NCBI RefSeq assembly: GCF_900094595.1
Contig: NZ_FMAD01000002.1
Span: forward strand, 1-64,000
Length of the DNA: 64,000 bases
Source: Cupriavidus alkaliphilus
Lineage (GTDB): Bacteria; Pseudomonadota; Gammaproteobacteria; Burkholderiales; Burkholderiaceae
Direction: 5' to 3'
A model generated the notes under the pieces. That model did not search any database, was not told where the DNA came from, and was given only the letters and a program-made list of their open reading frames with translations. This document shows, piece by piece, positions 1 through 8,860 of this stretch (positions are counted from its first letter, which is position 1; each line of letters starts with the position of its first letter). Both the position numbers and the translations under genes were made by a program.

Positions 1-141
1 TCGATCGGCTTCTGCCTGTTTCTGATGGCACACCTGCAGGCGCTGACCTGGGCCGCCTTCCTGGTGTGGCTGGCGCTGGGGCTGGTGATCTACTTCGCCT
101 ATGCGCGGCGCAATGCCGTGCTGCATAACCACGGCGGCTGA
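1..141 (+). CDS. Amino-acid permease (APC family), C-terminal fragment
   Basis: Only the last 46 codons and a TGA stop lie in the window. The reading frame gives one strongly hydrophobic segment of about 22 residues, beginning around a TWAAF motif, followed by a short basic and His/Asn-rich tail ending HNHGG. A final membrane helix followed by a short cytoplasmic tail is typical of APC-superfamily cationic amino-acid permeases. The family call rests on this tail only. The gene runs convergently into the MocR gene with three bases between the stop codons. Another polytopic transporter is possible. Confidence 0.5.
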   Translation, partial: SIGFCLFLMAHLQALTWAAFLVWLALGLVIYFAYARRNAVLHNHGG

Positions 142-144
142 GCG

Positions 145-1554
145 TCAGCGCGCGCCGCGCTCCGCTGCCGCCTTCATGAACGCCACCGCGCGCGGCTCGT
201 TGGCATAGGCGGCGTTGATGCGGATCCACGCCGAGGTCTCGCCGCCCGGGCGGAAGTAGTTGCCCGGCGCCAGCGTCACGCCAAATTCTTCGCCCAGCGT
301 CACCAGTTCGCGCGAATCCTCGATGCCCGGCGGGCGGGCCCAGAGGAAGTTGCCGCCGGAGGGCTGGCAGAACACCTCCCAGCCGTTGCCGTGCAGCTGG
401 CGCACCGCGTTGGCGACGGCCTCGCGCACGCGCAGCCGCAGCCGTTCCACGTACTTGCGGTAGCCGCCGCGCTCCAGCAGCGCCGCGGTCACCGCCTCGG
501 CAAAGTGCGAGCCGGCCACGCTGGTCAGCACCTTCACGTCGACCAGGTCCTTGACCAGCGCCTTGTCGGCCACCAGGTAGCCGATCCGCAGCGACGCCGA
601 CACCGTCTTGGAAAAGCCGCCGATGTAGATCACGTGTTCGAGCTGGTCGAGCGTGGCCAGCCGGTCGGTGAAGTGGGTCTGGAAGTCCGAGAAGATATCG
701 TCCTCGACAAAGCGGAAGCCGTGCCGGCGCGCCAGTTCCAGCAGCCGGAACGCCACCGGCGGCGCCAGCGTCGAGCCGGTCGGGTTCTGCAGCACGCTGT
801 TGGTGAAAAACAGCTTGGGCTTGTGCTGGCGCAGCAGCGCCTCGGTGGCGTCGGGGTCGGGGCCGTCGGGCGTGTGCGGCACCCCAACCAGCTGCACCCC
901 GTGCAGCCGCAGCAGGCCGAACAGGTTGTAGTAGCCGGGGTCTTCGACAAACACCGTGTCGCCCGGCTTGAGCAGGTGGCGCACCACCAGGTCCAGCGCC
1001 TGGCTGGCGCCGGTGGTGATCAGCACTTGCGGCAACTCCGCGGCGATGCCCAGCTGGCGCACGCGCAGCAGCACCTGGCGGCGCAGTTCCGGATGGCCCA
1101 TCGGGGTGGCGTAGTGAATCACGCTGTCGATCTCGTTGCGCGAGATCGCGCGGATCGCCTGCGTCAGGCCCTCCACGTCGCGCCAGGTCTCCGGGACGAA
1201 GCCGCCCGCCAGCTTGAGCGTGCCGCTGGGGTGGTTGAACTGCTCCAGGATATGGTCGGACAGGTCCTCGGCCAGGCTGGGGTCCGACCAGCCGCGCGCC
1301 GAGCGCCCCGCCAGCGGACTGTCCGCCACATAGAAGCCCGAGCCCTGGCGCGAATCGAGCAGTCCCTGCGACACCAGCCGGTCATAGGCCTCGATCACCG
1401 GGAAGCGGCTGATGCCGTTCTCGGCGGCCAGTTGCCGGATCGATGGCAGCCGCGCGCCCGGGCGCGCCTCGCGGTTGCCGATCCACGCCTTCACGCCGTC
1501 GACGATCTGCTCGGTCAGTGGAATTCCGGTGGAAGCATCTAAGATGAGTTTCAT
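145..1554 (-). CDS. MocR/PdxR-type regulator (GntR DNA-binding domain fused to PLP aminotransferase fold)
   Basis: The 469-residue protein joins an N-terminal GntR winged helix (about residues 11-77, with LPSIRQLAAENGISR) to a fold-type-I aminotransferase domain. The PLP signature is intact: NPTG around residue 257, the EDD motif near 284 and the Schiff-base lysine at about 316 in GGFSK. MocR proteins use PLP as effector or cofactor sensor and regulate vitamin B6, GABA, taurine or amine genes, commonly a divergent neighbour. Here the divergent neighbour is a DUF2917 gene, and the intergenic space carries repeated ACTGT motifs that could be its operator. The ATG start places the winged helix at the very N-terminus, as in the family. 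The target and ligand are not readable from sequence. Confidence 0.88.
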   Translation of the reverse strand: MKLILDASTGIPLTEQIVDGVKAWIGNREARPGARLPSIRQLAAENGISRFPVIEAYDRLVSQGLLDSRQGSGFYVADSPLAGRSARGWSDPSLAEDLSDHILEQFNHPSGTLKLAGGFVPETWRDVEGLTQAIRAISRNEIDSVIHYATPMGHPELRRQVLLRVRQLGIAAELPQVLITTGASQALDLVVRHLLKPGDTVFVEDPGYYNLFGLLRLHGVQLVGVPHTPDGPDPDATEALLRQHKPKLFFTNSVLQNPTGSTLAPPVAFRLLELARRHGFRFVEDDIFSDFQTHFTDRLATLDQLEHVIYIGGFSKTVSASLRIGYLVADKALVKDLVDVKVLTSVAGSHFAEAVTAALLERGGYRKYVERLRLRVREAVANAVRQLHGNGWEVFCQPSGGNFLWARPPGIEDSRELVTLGEEFGVTLAPGNYFRPGGETSAWIRINAAYANEPRAVAFMKAAAERGAR

Positions 1555-1588
1555 GAAGGGAGCTGCCGGGCAGGGCGGTGGGCAGGAA

Positions 1589-1641
1589 ACTGTCAGGAAA
1601 AACTACTGAACAGTCCATCGAAAACTGTTCACAACTGTACA
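1589..1641. promoter_or_regulatory. Candidate MocR operator: repeated ACTGT elements
   Basis: Between the divergent MocR and DUF2917 genes, ACTGTTCA (1624-1631) and ACTGTACA (1634-1641) are direct repeats exactly 10 bp apart. An inverted copy, ACTGAACAGT, lies at 1605-1614, and another ACTGTCA is at 1589-1595. Direct repeats one helical turn apart plus an inverted element is the arrangement described for MocR regulators. Binding is inferred. Confidence 0.45.
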
Positions 1642-1755
1642 TGGGATTGTAGTGAGGGATGCGAATAATGGAAGCGTGGCGGACGAAGGCGCCGGCATCC
1701 CCATCCAGGATGCTCCGGCACCCGCGATGACCGCCGGGCTGACAAGGAGTGCAAC

Positions 1756-2103
1756 ATGCGCGAACTACGGACTTTCGAACTGGACCAACCCGGACTGCCG
1801 GTGAGCTGGCGCGCCGGTTACGGGCAGACCGTCTGCGCGGTGGCGGGCAAGCTGTGGGTGACGGTGGAAGGCAATCCCAACGATATCTGGCTGGAACCGG
1901 GCCAGGAGCTGGCGCTGCCGGAGGGCTATCGGGTCTGGCTGTCCGGCGACGGTACGGGGGCACGCTTTGCGCTGGCGCAGACGCCGGCACCGTGGTCGAT
2001 GCAGCGGCTGGCGGCGTGGCTGCGCGCGCTGCGGCATCGGGTGGACGAGCACAGCACCGATGCATTCGGCGAGTGCCCGCGGATCGGGGCGCTGTGCCGG
2101 TGA
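1756..2103 (+). CDS. DUF2917 domain protein
   Basis: This 115-residue protein has no signal peptide or membrane segment. Its central part (VCAVAGKLWVTVEGNPNDIW, then LEPGQELALPEG) is a small cupin-like beta-rich segment typical of DUF2917, and the C-terminal 30 residues are more basic and variable. DUF2917 has no established function. An ATG preceded by AAGGAG supports the start. It is divergent from a MocR regulator and followed by a clear hairpin terminator, so it is likely a single-gene unit controlled by that regulator; this link is inference from position. Confidence 0.75.
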   Translation: MRELRTFELDQPGLPVSWRAGYGQTVCAVAGKLWVTVEGNPNDIWLEPGQELALPEGYRVWLSGDGTGARFALAQTPAPWSMQRLAAWLRALRHRVDEHSTDAFGECPRIGALCR

Positions 2104-2134
2104 GTCGGCCGGCAGTCAAACCAGCATGCGGCGC

Positions 2135-2164
2135 AAAGGCCACCGACAAGGTGGCCTTTTGTTT
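2135..2164 (+). terminator. Rho-independent terminator after the DUF2917 gene
   Basis: AAAGGCCACC (2135-2144) pairs with GGTGGCCTTT (2150-2159) across a five-base loop and runs into TTTTGTTT. It lies 32 bases after the DUF2917 stop. Confidence 0.85.
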
Positions 2165-2229
2165 GTCCGTAGCCCGCAGACACCTACTCTATAAGGACGC
2201 CGGCACCCCGCCGTCCGGGTTCCGCCCCA

Positions 2230-2260
2230 TTGATTAACGTTAACGTCAACGTCATACAAT
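2230..2260 (+). promoter_or_regulatory. icmF promoter with 19-bp spacer and palindromic operator (MerR/LiuR-like)
   Basis: A -35 TTGATT (2230-2235) and a -10 TACAAT (2255-2260) are separated by 19 bp, the over-long spacer that MerR-family activators act on. Overlapping the -35 and filling most of the spacer is TTAACGTTAACGTCAA (2234-2249), palindromic at 7 of 8 pairs. Its ACGT-TAACGT core resembles, from memory, the operator of LiuR, a MerR-family regulator of branched-chain amino-acid and acyl-CoA catabolism. That would fit a gene acting on isobutyryl-CoA. Confidence 0.6.
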
Positions 2261-2368
2261 CGACCCGCCCCAACCCCGGGGCGCAGGCCGCGCGTTTGCG
2301 GCCAGGCCGGCACAGAACGGCGCCGGCGGACGCCGCGGCCGCAGCCAACCCCCGACACGGTGGAGACA

Positions 2369-5300
2369 ATGACCGACCTTTCCGATGTCCATGATGTGCG
2401 CCGCGGCGCGCCCCAGCCCAAGCCGGTGCAGCCCGGCACCGGCCCGGCCAACAAGGTGCGCTTCGTCACCGCGGCATCCCTGTTCGACGGCCACGACGCC
2501 TCGATCAACATCATGCGCCGCATCCTGCAGTCGCATGGCTGCGAGGTGGTCCACCTCGGCCACAACCGCTCGGTCGAAGAGATCGTGACCGCGGCGCTGC
2601 AGGAAGACGCGCAGGGCATTGCCATCTCCAGCTACCAGGGCGGCCATGTCGAGTACTTCAAGTACATGGTCGACCTGCTGCGCGACAAGGGCGGCGAACA
2701 CGTGCAGGTCTTCGGCGGCGGCGGCGGCGTGATCGTGCCCGACGAGATCCGCGAGCTGCAGGCCTACGGCGTGGCCCGCATCTACAGCCCCGAGGACGGC
2801 CAGCGCATGGGCCTGGCCGGCATGATTGCCGACATGGTGCAGCGCTGCGACCTCGACCTGAGCCGCTACGCGCCCACCTCGCTCGACCCCGTCGCCGGCG
2901 GCGATCGCCGCGCGCTGGCGCAACTGATCACTGCGCTCGAAAACGGCAAGGCCGATGCGGCGCTGGTCGCGGCGATGCATGCGCAGGCGCAGCAGGCATC
3001 GATTCCCGTGCTCGGCATCACCGGCACCGGCGGCGCCGGCAAGTCGTCGCTGACCGACGAGCTGATCCGCCGCTTCCGGCTCGACCAGCAGGACGCGCTG
3101 TCGATCGCCGTGATCTCGATCGACCCGTCGCGGCGCAAGTCGGGTGGCGCGCTGCTGGGCGACCGCATCCGCATGAACGCGATCAACCACCCCAATATCT
3201 TCATGCGCTCGATGGCGACGCGCGAGGCGGGCTCCGAGATCTCGCAGGCGCTGCCCGACGCGATCGCCGCGTGCAAGGTGGCGGGCTTCGACCTGGTAAT
3301 CGTCGAGACCTCCGGCATCGGCCAGGGCGACGCCGCGATCGTGCCGCACGTGGACCTGTCGCTGTACGTGATGACGCCCGAGTTCGGCGCCGCCAGCCAG
3401 CTCGAGAAGATCGACATGCTCGACTTCGCCGACTTCGTCGCCATCAACAAGTTCGACCGCAAGGGCGCGCAGGATGCCTGGCGCGACGTGGCCAAGCAGG
3501 TGCAGCGCAACCGCGAGCAATGGCACGGCAAGCCGGAGGACATGCCGGTGTACGGCACCCAGGCGTCGCGCTTCAACGACGATGGCGTCACCATGCTGTA
3601 CCAGGGCCTGCGCGAGGCGCTGACCGGCCATGGCCTGAAGGTGAAGGCGGGCACGCTCCCGGTCCTGGCGGGACGCATCTCCACCGGCCAGAACGTGATC
3701 GTGCCGCCGGCACGCAGCCGCTACCTGGCCGAGCTGGCCGACACCGTGCGCGCCTACCACCGCCGCGTGGCCGGGCAGAGCCGCATCGCGCGCGAGCGCC
3801 AGCAGCTGCGCGAATCCAGACGCATGCTGCAGGCCGCGCAGGGCCAGGGCGATGTCGGCGCCGCGCTCGACGCACTGGCCGCGGAGCGCGACAGCGCGCT
3901 GGGCCAGGTCGAACGCAAGCTGCTGGCGATGTGGCCGCAGATGCGCGATGCCTACAGCGGCGACGAATACGTAGTGAAGATCCGCGACAAGGAGATCCGC
4001 ACCGGGCTGGTCACCACCACGCTGTCGGGCACCAAGGTGCGCAAGGTGGTGCTGCCGCGCTTCGAGGACGACGGCGAGGTGCTGAAGTGGCTGATGCGCG
4101 AGAACGTGCCCGGCAGCTTCCCGTACACCGCCGGCGTGTTCGCCTTCAAGCGCGAGAACGAGGACCCGACGCGCATGTTCGCCGGCGAAGGCGATGCCTT
4201 CCGCACCAACCGGCGCTTCAAGCTGGTGTCCGAGGGCATGGACGCAAAGCGCCTGTCGACCGCGTTCGACTCGGTCACGCTGTACGGCGAGGACCCGCAC
4301 GTGCGCCCCGACATCTACGGCAAGGTCGGCAACTCGGGCGTGTCGATCGCCACGCTCGACGACATGAAGGTGCTGTACGACGGCTTCGACCTGACCAGCC
4401 CGGGCACCTCGGTGTCGATGACCATCAACGGCCCTGCGCCGACCATCCTGGCGATGTTCATGAACACCGCCATCGACCAGCAGCTCGACAAGTTCCGCGC
4501 CGACAACGGCCGCGATCCCACCGCCGACGAGGAAGCCAAGATCCGCGCCTGGGTGCTGCAGAACGTGCGCGGCACGGTGCAGGCCGATATCCTGAAGGAA
4601 GACCAGGGCCAGAACACCTGCATCTTCTCCACCGAGTTCTCGCTCAAGGTGATGGGCGATATCCAGGAGTATTTCGTGCACCACCAGGTGCGCAACTTCT
4701 ACTCGGTATCGATCTCGGGCTACCACATCGCCGAGGCCGGCGCCAACCCGATCTCGCAGCTCGCCTTCACGCTGTCCAACGGCTTCACCTATGTCGAGGC
4801 TTACCTGGCGCGCGGCATGCACATCGATGACTTCGCGCCCAACCTGTCGTTCTTCTTCTCCAACGGCATGGATCCGGAGTACAGCGTGCTGGGCCGCGTC
4901 GCGCGCCGCATCTGGGCCGTGACCATGCGCGACAAATACGGCGCCAACGAGCGCAGCCAGAAGCTGAAGTACCACATCCAGACCTCGGGCCGCTCGCTGC
5001 ATGCGCAGGAGATCGACTTCAACGACATCCGCACCACGCTGCAGGCGCTGATCGCCATCTACGACAACTGCAACTCGCTGCACACCAACGCCTACGACGA
5101 GGCCATCACCACGCCCACCGGCGAATCGGTGCGCCGCGCGCTGGCGATCCAGCTGATCATCAACCGCGAATGGGGCGTGGCCAAATGCGAGAACCCCAAC
5201 CAGGGCAGCTTCCTGATCGAGGAGCTGACCGACCTGGTGGAAGAGGCGGTGCTGCAGGAGTTCGAGCGCATCGCCGAGCGCGGCGGCGTGCTGGGCGCGA

Positions 5301-5668
5301 TGGAGACCGGCTACCAGCGCGGCAAGATCCAGGAGGAATCGCTCTATTACGAGCAGCTCAAGCACGACGGCACGCTGCCGCTGATCGGCGTGAACACCTT
5401 CCGCAATCCGGACGGCGACCCGGTGCCGCAGAAGCTGGAGCTGGCGCGTTCGAGCGAGGCCGAGAAGCAGAGCCAGCTCGACCGCCTGCAATCATTCCAG
5501 CAGGAGCATGCCGGCGAAGCGCCGGAGATGCTGCAGCGGCTGCGCCAGGCGGTGATCGACAACCAGAACGTGTTCGCGGTGCTGATGGATGCGGTGCGGG
5601 TCTGCTCGCTGGGGCAGATCACGCATGCGCTGTTCGAGGTCGGCGGGCAATACCGGCGCAATATGTAG
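2369..5668 (+). CDS. icmF: Fused isobutyryl-CoA mutase IcmF (B12-dependent mutase with built-in G-protein chaperone)
   Basis: IcmF interconverts isobutyryl-CoA and n-butyryl-CoA using adenosylcobalamin and carries its own MeaI-type GTPase chaperone. From the ATG at 2369 the protein is 1099 residues, the usual IcmF length. Domain order is a B12-binding Rossmann domain (DGHDA near residue 38, SSYQGGH, then a poly-Gly turn), a G3E GTPase (GTGGAGKSS near 220, GIGQGD, NKFD near 360), then the mutase barrel. The mutase entrance reads [12 protein letters not shown]; a Phe here, where methylmalonyl-CoA mutases have the Tyr/Arg pocket, is the IcmF hallmark. An upstream in-frame GTG at 2360 is possible, but the ATG sits just after GGAGA. 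In C. necator H16 an orthologue is, from memory, named sbm1. The next genes process acyl-CoAs, a fitting context. Confidence 0.93.
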   Translation: MTDLSDVHDVRRGAPQPKPVQPGTGPANKVRFVTAASLFDGHDASINIMRRILQSHGCEVVHLGHNRSVEEIVTAALQEDAQGIAISSYQGGHVEYFKYMVDLLRDKGGEHVQVFGGGGGVIVPDEIRELQAYGVARIYSPEDGQRMGLAGMIADMVQRCDLDLSRYAPTSLDPVAGGDRRALAQLITALENGKADAALVAAMHAQAQQASIPVLGITGTGGAGKSSLTDELIRRFRLDQQDALSIAVISIDPSRRKSGGALLGDRIRMNAINHPNIFMRSMATREAGSEISQALPDAIAACKVAGFDLVIVETSGIGQGDAAIVPHVDLSLYVMTPEFGAASQLEKIDMLDFADFVAINKFDRKGAQDAWRDVAKQVQRNREQWHGKPEDMPVYGTQASRFNDDGVTMLYQGLREALTGHGLKVKAGTLPVLAGRISTGQNVIVPPARSRYLAELADTVRAYHRRVAGQSRIARERQQLRESRRMLQAAQGQGDVGAALDALAAERDSALGQVERKLLAMWPQMRDAYSGDEYVVKIRDKEIRTGLVTTTLSGTKVRKVVLPRFEDDGEVLKWLMRENVPGSFPYTAGVFAFKRENEDPTRMFAGEGDAFRTNRRFKLVSEGMDAKRLSTAFDSVTLYGEDPHVRPDIYGKVGNSGVSIATLDDMKVLYDGFDLTSPGTSVSMTINGPAPTILAMFMNTAIDQQLDKFRADNGRDPTADEEAKIRAWVLQNVRGTVQADILKEDQGQNTCIFSTEFSLKVMGDIQEYFVHHQVRNFYSVSISGYHIAEAGANPISQLAFTLSNGFTYVEAYLARGMHIDDFAPNLSFFFSNGMDPEYSVLGRVARRIWAVTMRDKYGANERSQKLKYHIQTSGRSLHAQEIDFNDIRTTLQALIAIYDNCNSLHTNAYDEAITTPTGESVRRALAIQLIINREWGVAKCENPNQGSFLIEELTDLVEEAVLQEFERIAERGGVLGAMETGYQRGKIQEESLYYEQLKHDGTLPLIGVNTFRNPDGDPVPQKLELARSSEAEKQSQLDRLQSFQQEHAGEAPEMLQRLRQAVIDNQNVFAVLMDAVRVCSLGQITHALFEVGGQYRRNM

Positions 5669-5698
5669 ACCCCGATCCACGCGCTGACCGGTAATCGC

Positions 5699-5729
5699 GC
5701 AGGGCGGCCGCGGTGAAGGGCCGCCCTGC
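5699..5729 (+). terminator. Hairpin after icmF
   Basis: GCAGGGCGGCC (5699-5709) and GGCCGCCCTGC (5719-5729) form an 11-bp perfect stem. Only a weak T-run (GTTAC) follows, so it may be a Rho-independent terminator of modest strength. Confidence 0.55.
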
Positions 5730-5823
5730 GTTACACTCGGATGCTGCGCCGCACCGTCAGCGCACGCAAGCGCAAGCCGGCGCCTGGCGGCAACAAATCC
5801 CGAGACAACCGCAACACAAGACC

Positions 5824-6261
5824 ATGGACACCCAGTACAGCCCGAACAATATCTTTGCCAAGATCCTGCGCGGCGAAATGCCGTGCATCAAGGTGTACGA
5901 GGACGACGACACCATCGCCTTCATGGACATCATGCCGCAGGCCGACGGCCATACGCTGGTGGTGCCCAAGGAAGCCGCGGTCAACCTGTTCGACCTGTCG
6001 GAGCGTGGCGCCCAGGCCGCCATCGTCGCCACCCAGCGCGTGGCGCGCGCGGTGCGCGCGGCCTTCAAACCGGACGGCATCTCGATCGGCCAGTTCAACG
6101 GCGCCGCGGCGGGCCAGACCGTGCCGCACATCCATTTCCACATCGTGCCGCGCTACAACGACCAGTCGCTGCGCGGCCACGCGCGCGACATGCAAGAGCC
6201 GGAAGTGCTCAAGGGGCATGCCGAACGCATCATCGCCGCGCTGCGCGAGCAGGCGTCCTGA
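5824..6261 (+). CDS. HIT-family nucleotide hydrolase/transferase (HinT-like)
   Basis: The 145-residue protein is of standard length for a histidine-triad protein. It opens with NIFAKILRGEMPCIKVYEDD, close to the HinT N-terminus, and carries the triad HIHFHIVPR near residue 100 preceded by GQTVPH. HinT proteins hydrolyse adenosine 5'-phosphoramidates and aminoacyl-adenylates; the nucleophile is the middle His. The ATG at 5824 is chosen because the conserved N-terminus begins there. It lies between icmF and the hydroxyacyl-CoA dehydrogenase, 44 bases before the latter, so the two may be cotranscribed. The cellular substrate is unknown. Confidence 0.88.
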   Translation: MDTQYSPNNIFAKILRGEMPCIKVYEDDDTIAFMDIMPQADGHTLVVPKEAAVNLFDLSERGAQAAIVATQRVARAVRAAFKPDGISIGQFNGAAAGQTVPHIHFHIVPRYNDQSLRGHARDMQEPEVLKGHAERIIAALREQAS

Positions 6262-6305
6262 ACAACGCATCCAAGCATTCAACCAAGCAAGCAGAGGAAG
6301 ACAAG

Positions 6306-7160
6306 ATGGCAATCAAGACTGTAGGCATCGTCGGTGCCGGCACCATGGGCAATGGCATCGCCCAGGCCTGCGCGGTCGTGGGACTGAACGTGGTGATGGT
6401 CGATATCAGCGACGCCGCCGTGCAGAAGGGCGTGGCCACGGTGTCGGGCAGCCTGGACCGGCTGATCAAGAAGGAAAAGCTGACCGAGGCGCAGAAGGCC
6501 GATGCGCTGGCGCGCATCAAAGGCAGCACCGCCTACGACGACCTCAAGGCCGCCGACATCGTGATCGAGGCCGCCACCGAGAACTACGACCTCAAGGTCA
6601 AGATCCTCAAGCAGATCGACGGCATCGTCGGCGACAACGTCATCATCGCGTCCAACACCTCGTCGATCTCGATCACCAAGTTGGCCGCCGTCACCTCGCG
6701 CGCCGACCGCTTCATCGGCATGCATTTCTTCAACCCGGTGCCGGTGATGGCGCTGGTCGAACTGATCCGCGGCCTGCAGACCAGCGACGCCACGCACGCC
6801 GACGTCGAAGCGCTGGCCAGGGAACTGGGCAAATATCCGATCACGGTCAAGAACAGCCCGGGCTTCGTCGTCAACCGCATCCTGTGCCCGATGATCAATG
6901 AAGCCTTCTGCGTGCTGGGCGAAGGCCTGGCCTCGCCGGAAGAAATCGACGAAGGCATGAAGCTGGGCTGCAACCACCCGATCGGGCCGCTGGCGCTGGC
7001 CGACATGATCGGCCTGGACACCATGCTGGCGGTGATGGAGGTGCTGTACGCCGAGTTTGCCGATCCGAAGTATCGTCCGGCGATGCTGATGCGCGAGATG
7101 GTTGCTGCCGGCTATCTGGGGCGAAAGACGGGGCGTGGGGTGTACGTGTATAGCAAGTAA
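6306..7160 (+). CDS. paaH1: 3-hydroxybutyryl-CoA dehydrogenase (PaaH/Hbd type)
   Basis: This 284-residue NAD(P)-dependent dehydrogenase interconverts 3-hydroxyacyl-CoA and 3-oxoacyl-CoA. The Rossmann motif GIVGAGTMGNGIAQ starts at about residue 6. The catalytic region shows SNTSSISIT followed by GMHFFNPVPVM, whose His is the general base, and the C-terminal dimerisation domain ends with GYLGRKTGRGVY. Length and sequence agree with the single-domain Hbd/PaaH family rather than the fused FadB type. The C. necator enzyme PaaH1 is, from memory, encoded directly after a HIT gene, as here. An AGGAAG ribosome site precedes the ATG. It probably serves butyrate, crotonyl-CoA or polyhydroxybutyrate-linked metabolism, in line with icmF upstream. 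Confidence 0.92.
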   Translation: MAIKTVGIVGAGTMGNGIAQACAVVGLNVVMVDISDAAVQKGVATVSGSLDRLIKKEKLTEAQKADALARIKGSTAYDDLKAADIVIEAATENYDLKVKILKQIDGIVGDNVIIASNTSSISITKLAAVTSRADRFIGMHFFNPVPVMALVELIRGLQTSDATHADVEALARELGKYPITVKNSPGFVVNRILCPMINEAFCVLGEGLASPEEIDEGMKLGCNHPIGPLALADMIGLDTMLAVMEVLYAEFADPKYRPAMLMREMVAAGYLGRKTGRGVYVYSK

Positions 7161-7186
7161 GTAGACCGGCTCTGCCGCGTGTACTG

Positions 7187-7217
7187 GCGGCCGCCTTCGG
7201 GCGGCCGCTGTCTTTTT
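7187..7217 (+). terminator. Rho-independent terminator after paaH1
   Basis: GCGGCCGCC (7187-7195) pairs with GGCGGCCGC (7200-7208) and is followed by TGTCTTTTTT. Confidence 0.88.
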
Positions 7218-7341
7218 TGGCCCCGGATCAGGTGCCACTCAATCCCGCTTACACCGCGTTATATGCCGAAACAATCCGCCGCATCTGGTAACAGGAATGC
7301 GCGGTAGAGTGCACCCATTCCGTTTACGACAACACACCATC

Positions 7342-7692
7342 ATGGCTCATCCGGTTCTCTTCGCGGCGCTGCTCGCCGGCGTCATGTCCCTGCTGGCGGC
7401 GCGTTCGGCGATGGCGCATGTGGATGTGGGGGTGCATATCGGCACACCGGTCTATGCCGCGCCGGCGCCGGTCTATGTGGCGCCGCCGCCTCCCGTGGTG
7501 TACGCGCCGCGTTACCACGGCTGGCATGGCGACCGTTACTGGGACGGCCGGCGCTGGTATGGGCGGCACGAATGGCGCGGCCGGCATCACCACTACCGGC
7601 ATCATCATCACCGGCATCACCACTATCGCCACCATGGCCACGGACACCATGGTCATCACGGCCATCACGGCCATCGCGGCCACGGGCACTGA
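7342..7692 (+). CDS. Small exported histidine-rich protein
   Basis: A 116-residue protein with a predicted Sec signal peptide (hydrophobic residues 5-20, cleavage probably after ARSAMA). The mature part begins with a VHIGTPVYAAPAPVYVAPPP segment seen in many small periplasmic hypothetical proteins of Burkholderiales, then a WYGRHEW stretch, and closes with a 40-residue tail composed almost wholly of His, Gly, Tyr and Arg. Such tails bind Ni, Cu or Zn, but no function is established for this protein. The ATG at 7342 starts the signal peptide; an upstream in-frame start would add only a basic extension. It stands alone between a terminator and a convergent gene. Confidence 0.72.
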   Translation: MAHPVLFAALLAGVMSLLAARSAMAHVDVGVHIGTPVYAAPAPVYVAPPPPVVYAPRYHGWHGDRYWDGRRWYGRHEWRGRHHHYRHHHHRHHHYRHHGHGHHGHHGHHGHRGHGH

Positions 7693-7731
7693 TCGCCTTG
7701 CCGGCCGGCGTTGACCGGTCCGGCCGCCCGG

Positions 7732-8154
7732 TCAGCGCAACAGCACCAGTCGCGGCACCGCGTCGGCGCCGCTCCAGACCACGGCGTTCTGCTGGTATGC
7801 CTGGCCCAGTGCCCGCGCCTCGGCCAGCGACAGCCCGGGCACCAGGAAGCTCGGTTCGGCGGGCCAGCCGTTATCGGGATGCTCGCCGGCGGCTTCGATC
7901 GCGCGCCGCCCCCGAGCGTTGAGATCCTGCGCCAGAGCCTGTTGCCGGCGCGCGTTGGCCGCATCGTCGCAGCGCTGGCTGAACGGGTTGGCCGCGGTGA
8001 TGAAGGCGCTGCAGTCCACGCCCAGCGCGCAGTGCAGCGCGGCCAGCGCGGCGCTAGGCTGGTCGATGCGCAAGGTCATCGGCGTGTCGCCCAGCACCCG
8101 GTAGTGCGTTTCGCGATACGCCAGCAGGGTCTCGGCGTCGATGGCGCTGGCCAC
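7732..8154 (-). CDS. DUF3293 domain protein
   Basis: The 140-residue protein lacks signal or membrane segments. It matches DUF3293 in general features: a short YRETHYRV segment, FITAANPFSQ, an Asn-containing turn, then GEHPDNGWPAEPSFLVPGLSLAEARALGQAYQQNAVVW. The family is uncharacterised; its FIT-A-NP motif is the most conserved part. The gene follows the Crp/Fnr gene with one base between, so the two form a translationally close pair, and its start near an ATG at 8154 is the only one that keeps the N-terminal motif. Confidence 0.78.
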   Translation of the reverse strand: MASAIDAETLLAYRETHYRVLGDTPMTLRIDQPSAALAALHCALGVDCSAFITAANPFSQRCDDAANARRQQALAQDLNARGRRAIEAAGEHPDNGWPAEPSFLVPGLSLAEARALGQAYQQNAVVWSGADAVPRLVLLR

Positions 8155-8155
8155 C

Positions 8156-8824
8156 TTACTCCCCGTACTGCCGCAGCCCGTCGAGGTCCAGCACCTCGAT
8201 CACGCCGTAGTCCACCCGCACCAGCCCCTGCTGTTCCAGCACCTTCAGCGCCTGGTTGGCGCGCTGGCGCGAGATGCCGGCGAGCAGGCCGATTTCTTCC
8301 TGCGAGATCTCCAGCGTCTTGCCGAGGCCGGGATACAGGTGCTCGTTGAACAGTGACGACACCGCGCGCGCCACGCGCGAATCGATGTCGAGCAGCCGTT
8401 CATACTCCACCGCCGCAATGAACTGCCCCAGGCGCTCGTTGAACTGCGTCAGCAGGAAGCGCGTGAACGGCAGGCTGGTATCCAGCAGCCACTGAAAAGT
8501 GTCGCGCGGCAGGAAGGCGATGGTCGAGCGGCGCAGCGCCATCACGTCGTACTTGCGGATCTCCGACTTCAGCACCGCGCCTTCGCCGAACCAGCCGCCG
8601 GTGGGCACGCCGGTGAAGGTAACCGACTTGCCCGACGGCGATACCGTGGTGATCTTGACGATCCCTTCGAGCACGCCCAGCCAGTGCTCAGCCTTGTCGC
8701 CCTTGTGGCAGACGTAGTCGCCCTGGCTGTACTCGTGCACGAACATGGCGCGGCGCACGCGCTCGCGCTGCTCCGGACTCAGGTCTGCTGCCCACACGCA
8801 GCGGTCGACAAAATCGTTCAGCAT
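8156..8824 (-). CDS. Crp/Fnr-family transcriptional regulator
   Basis: A 222-residue protein with an N-terminal cyclic-nucleotide-binding beta barrel (about residues 30-120, with GDKAEHWLGVLEG and GWFGEGAVL), a dimerisation helix, and a C-terminal winged helix with ISQEEIGLLAGISRQRANQALKVLEQQG. No N-terminal cysteine cluster of the FNR [4Fe-4S] type is present: the sensor domain has only one or two cysteines. It is divergent from the acyl-CoA synthetase that heads the Liv transporter cluster, and a palindrome in the shared intergenic space is a candidate binding site. Control of that cluster is inferred from position. The effector cannot be read from the sequence. Confidence 0.88.
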   Translation of the reverse strand: MLNDFVDRCVWAADLSPEQRERVRRAMFVHEYSQGDYVCHKGDKAEHWLGVLEGIVKITTVSPSGKSVTFTGVPTGGWFGEGAVLKSEIRKYDVMALRRSTIAFLPRDTFQWLLDTSLPFTRFLLTQFNERLGQFIAAVEYERLLDIDSRVARAVSSLFNEHLYPGLGKTLEISQEEIGLLAGISRQRANQALKVLEQQGLVRVDYGVIEVLDLDGLRQYGE

Positions 8825-8860
8825 GGCCTCGCGAAAGCTCCGGTAGGGATTAACCCGGAA

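Noticed and set aside
2252..5491. 1079-residue open frame on the minus strand opposite icmF
   Set aside because: Antisense to icmF; the composition (Ala, Arg, His, Val) is the usual shadow of GC-rich codons and no domain was recognised.
7570..7690. Short CAT/CAC-rich tandem pattern considered as a repeat array or CRISPR
   Set aside because: The pattern is in frame with the exported His-rich protein and lacks regular spacers.
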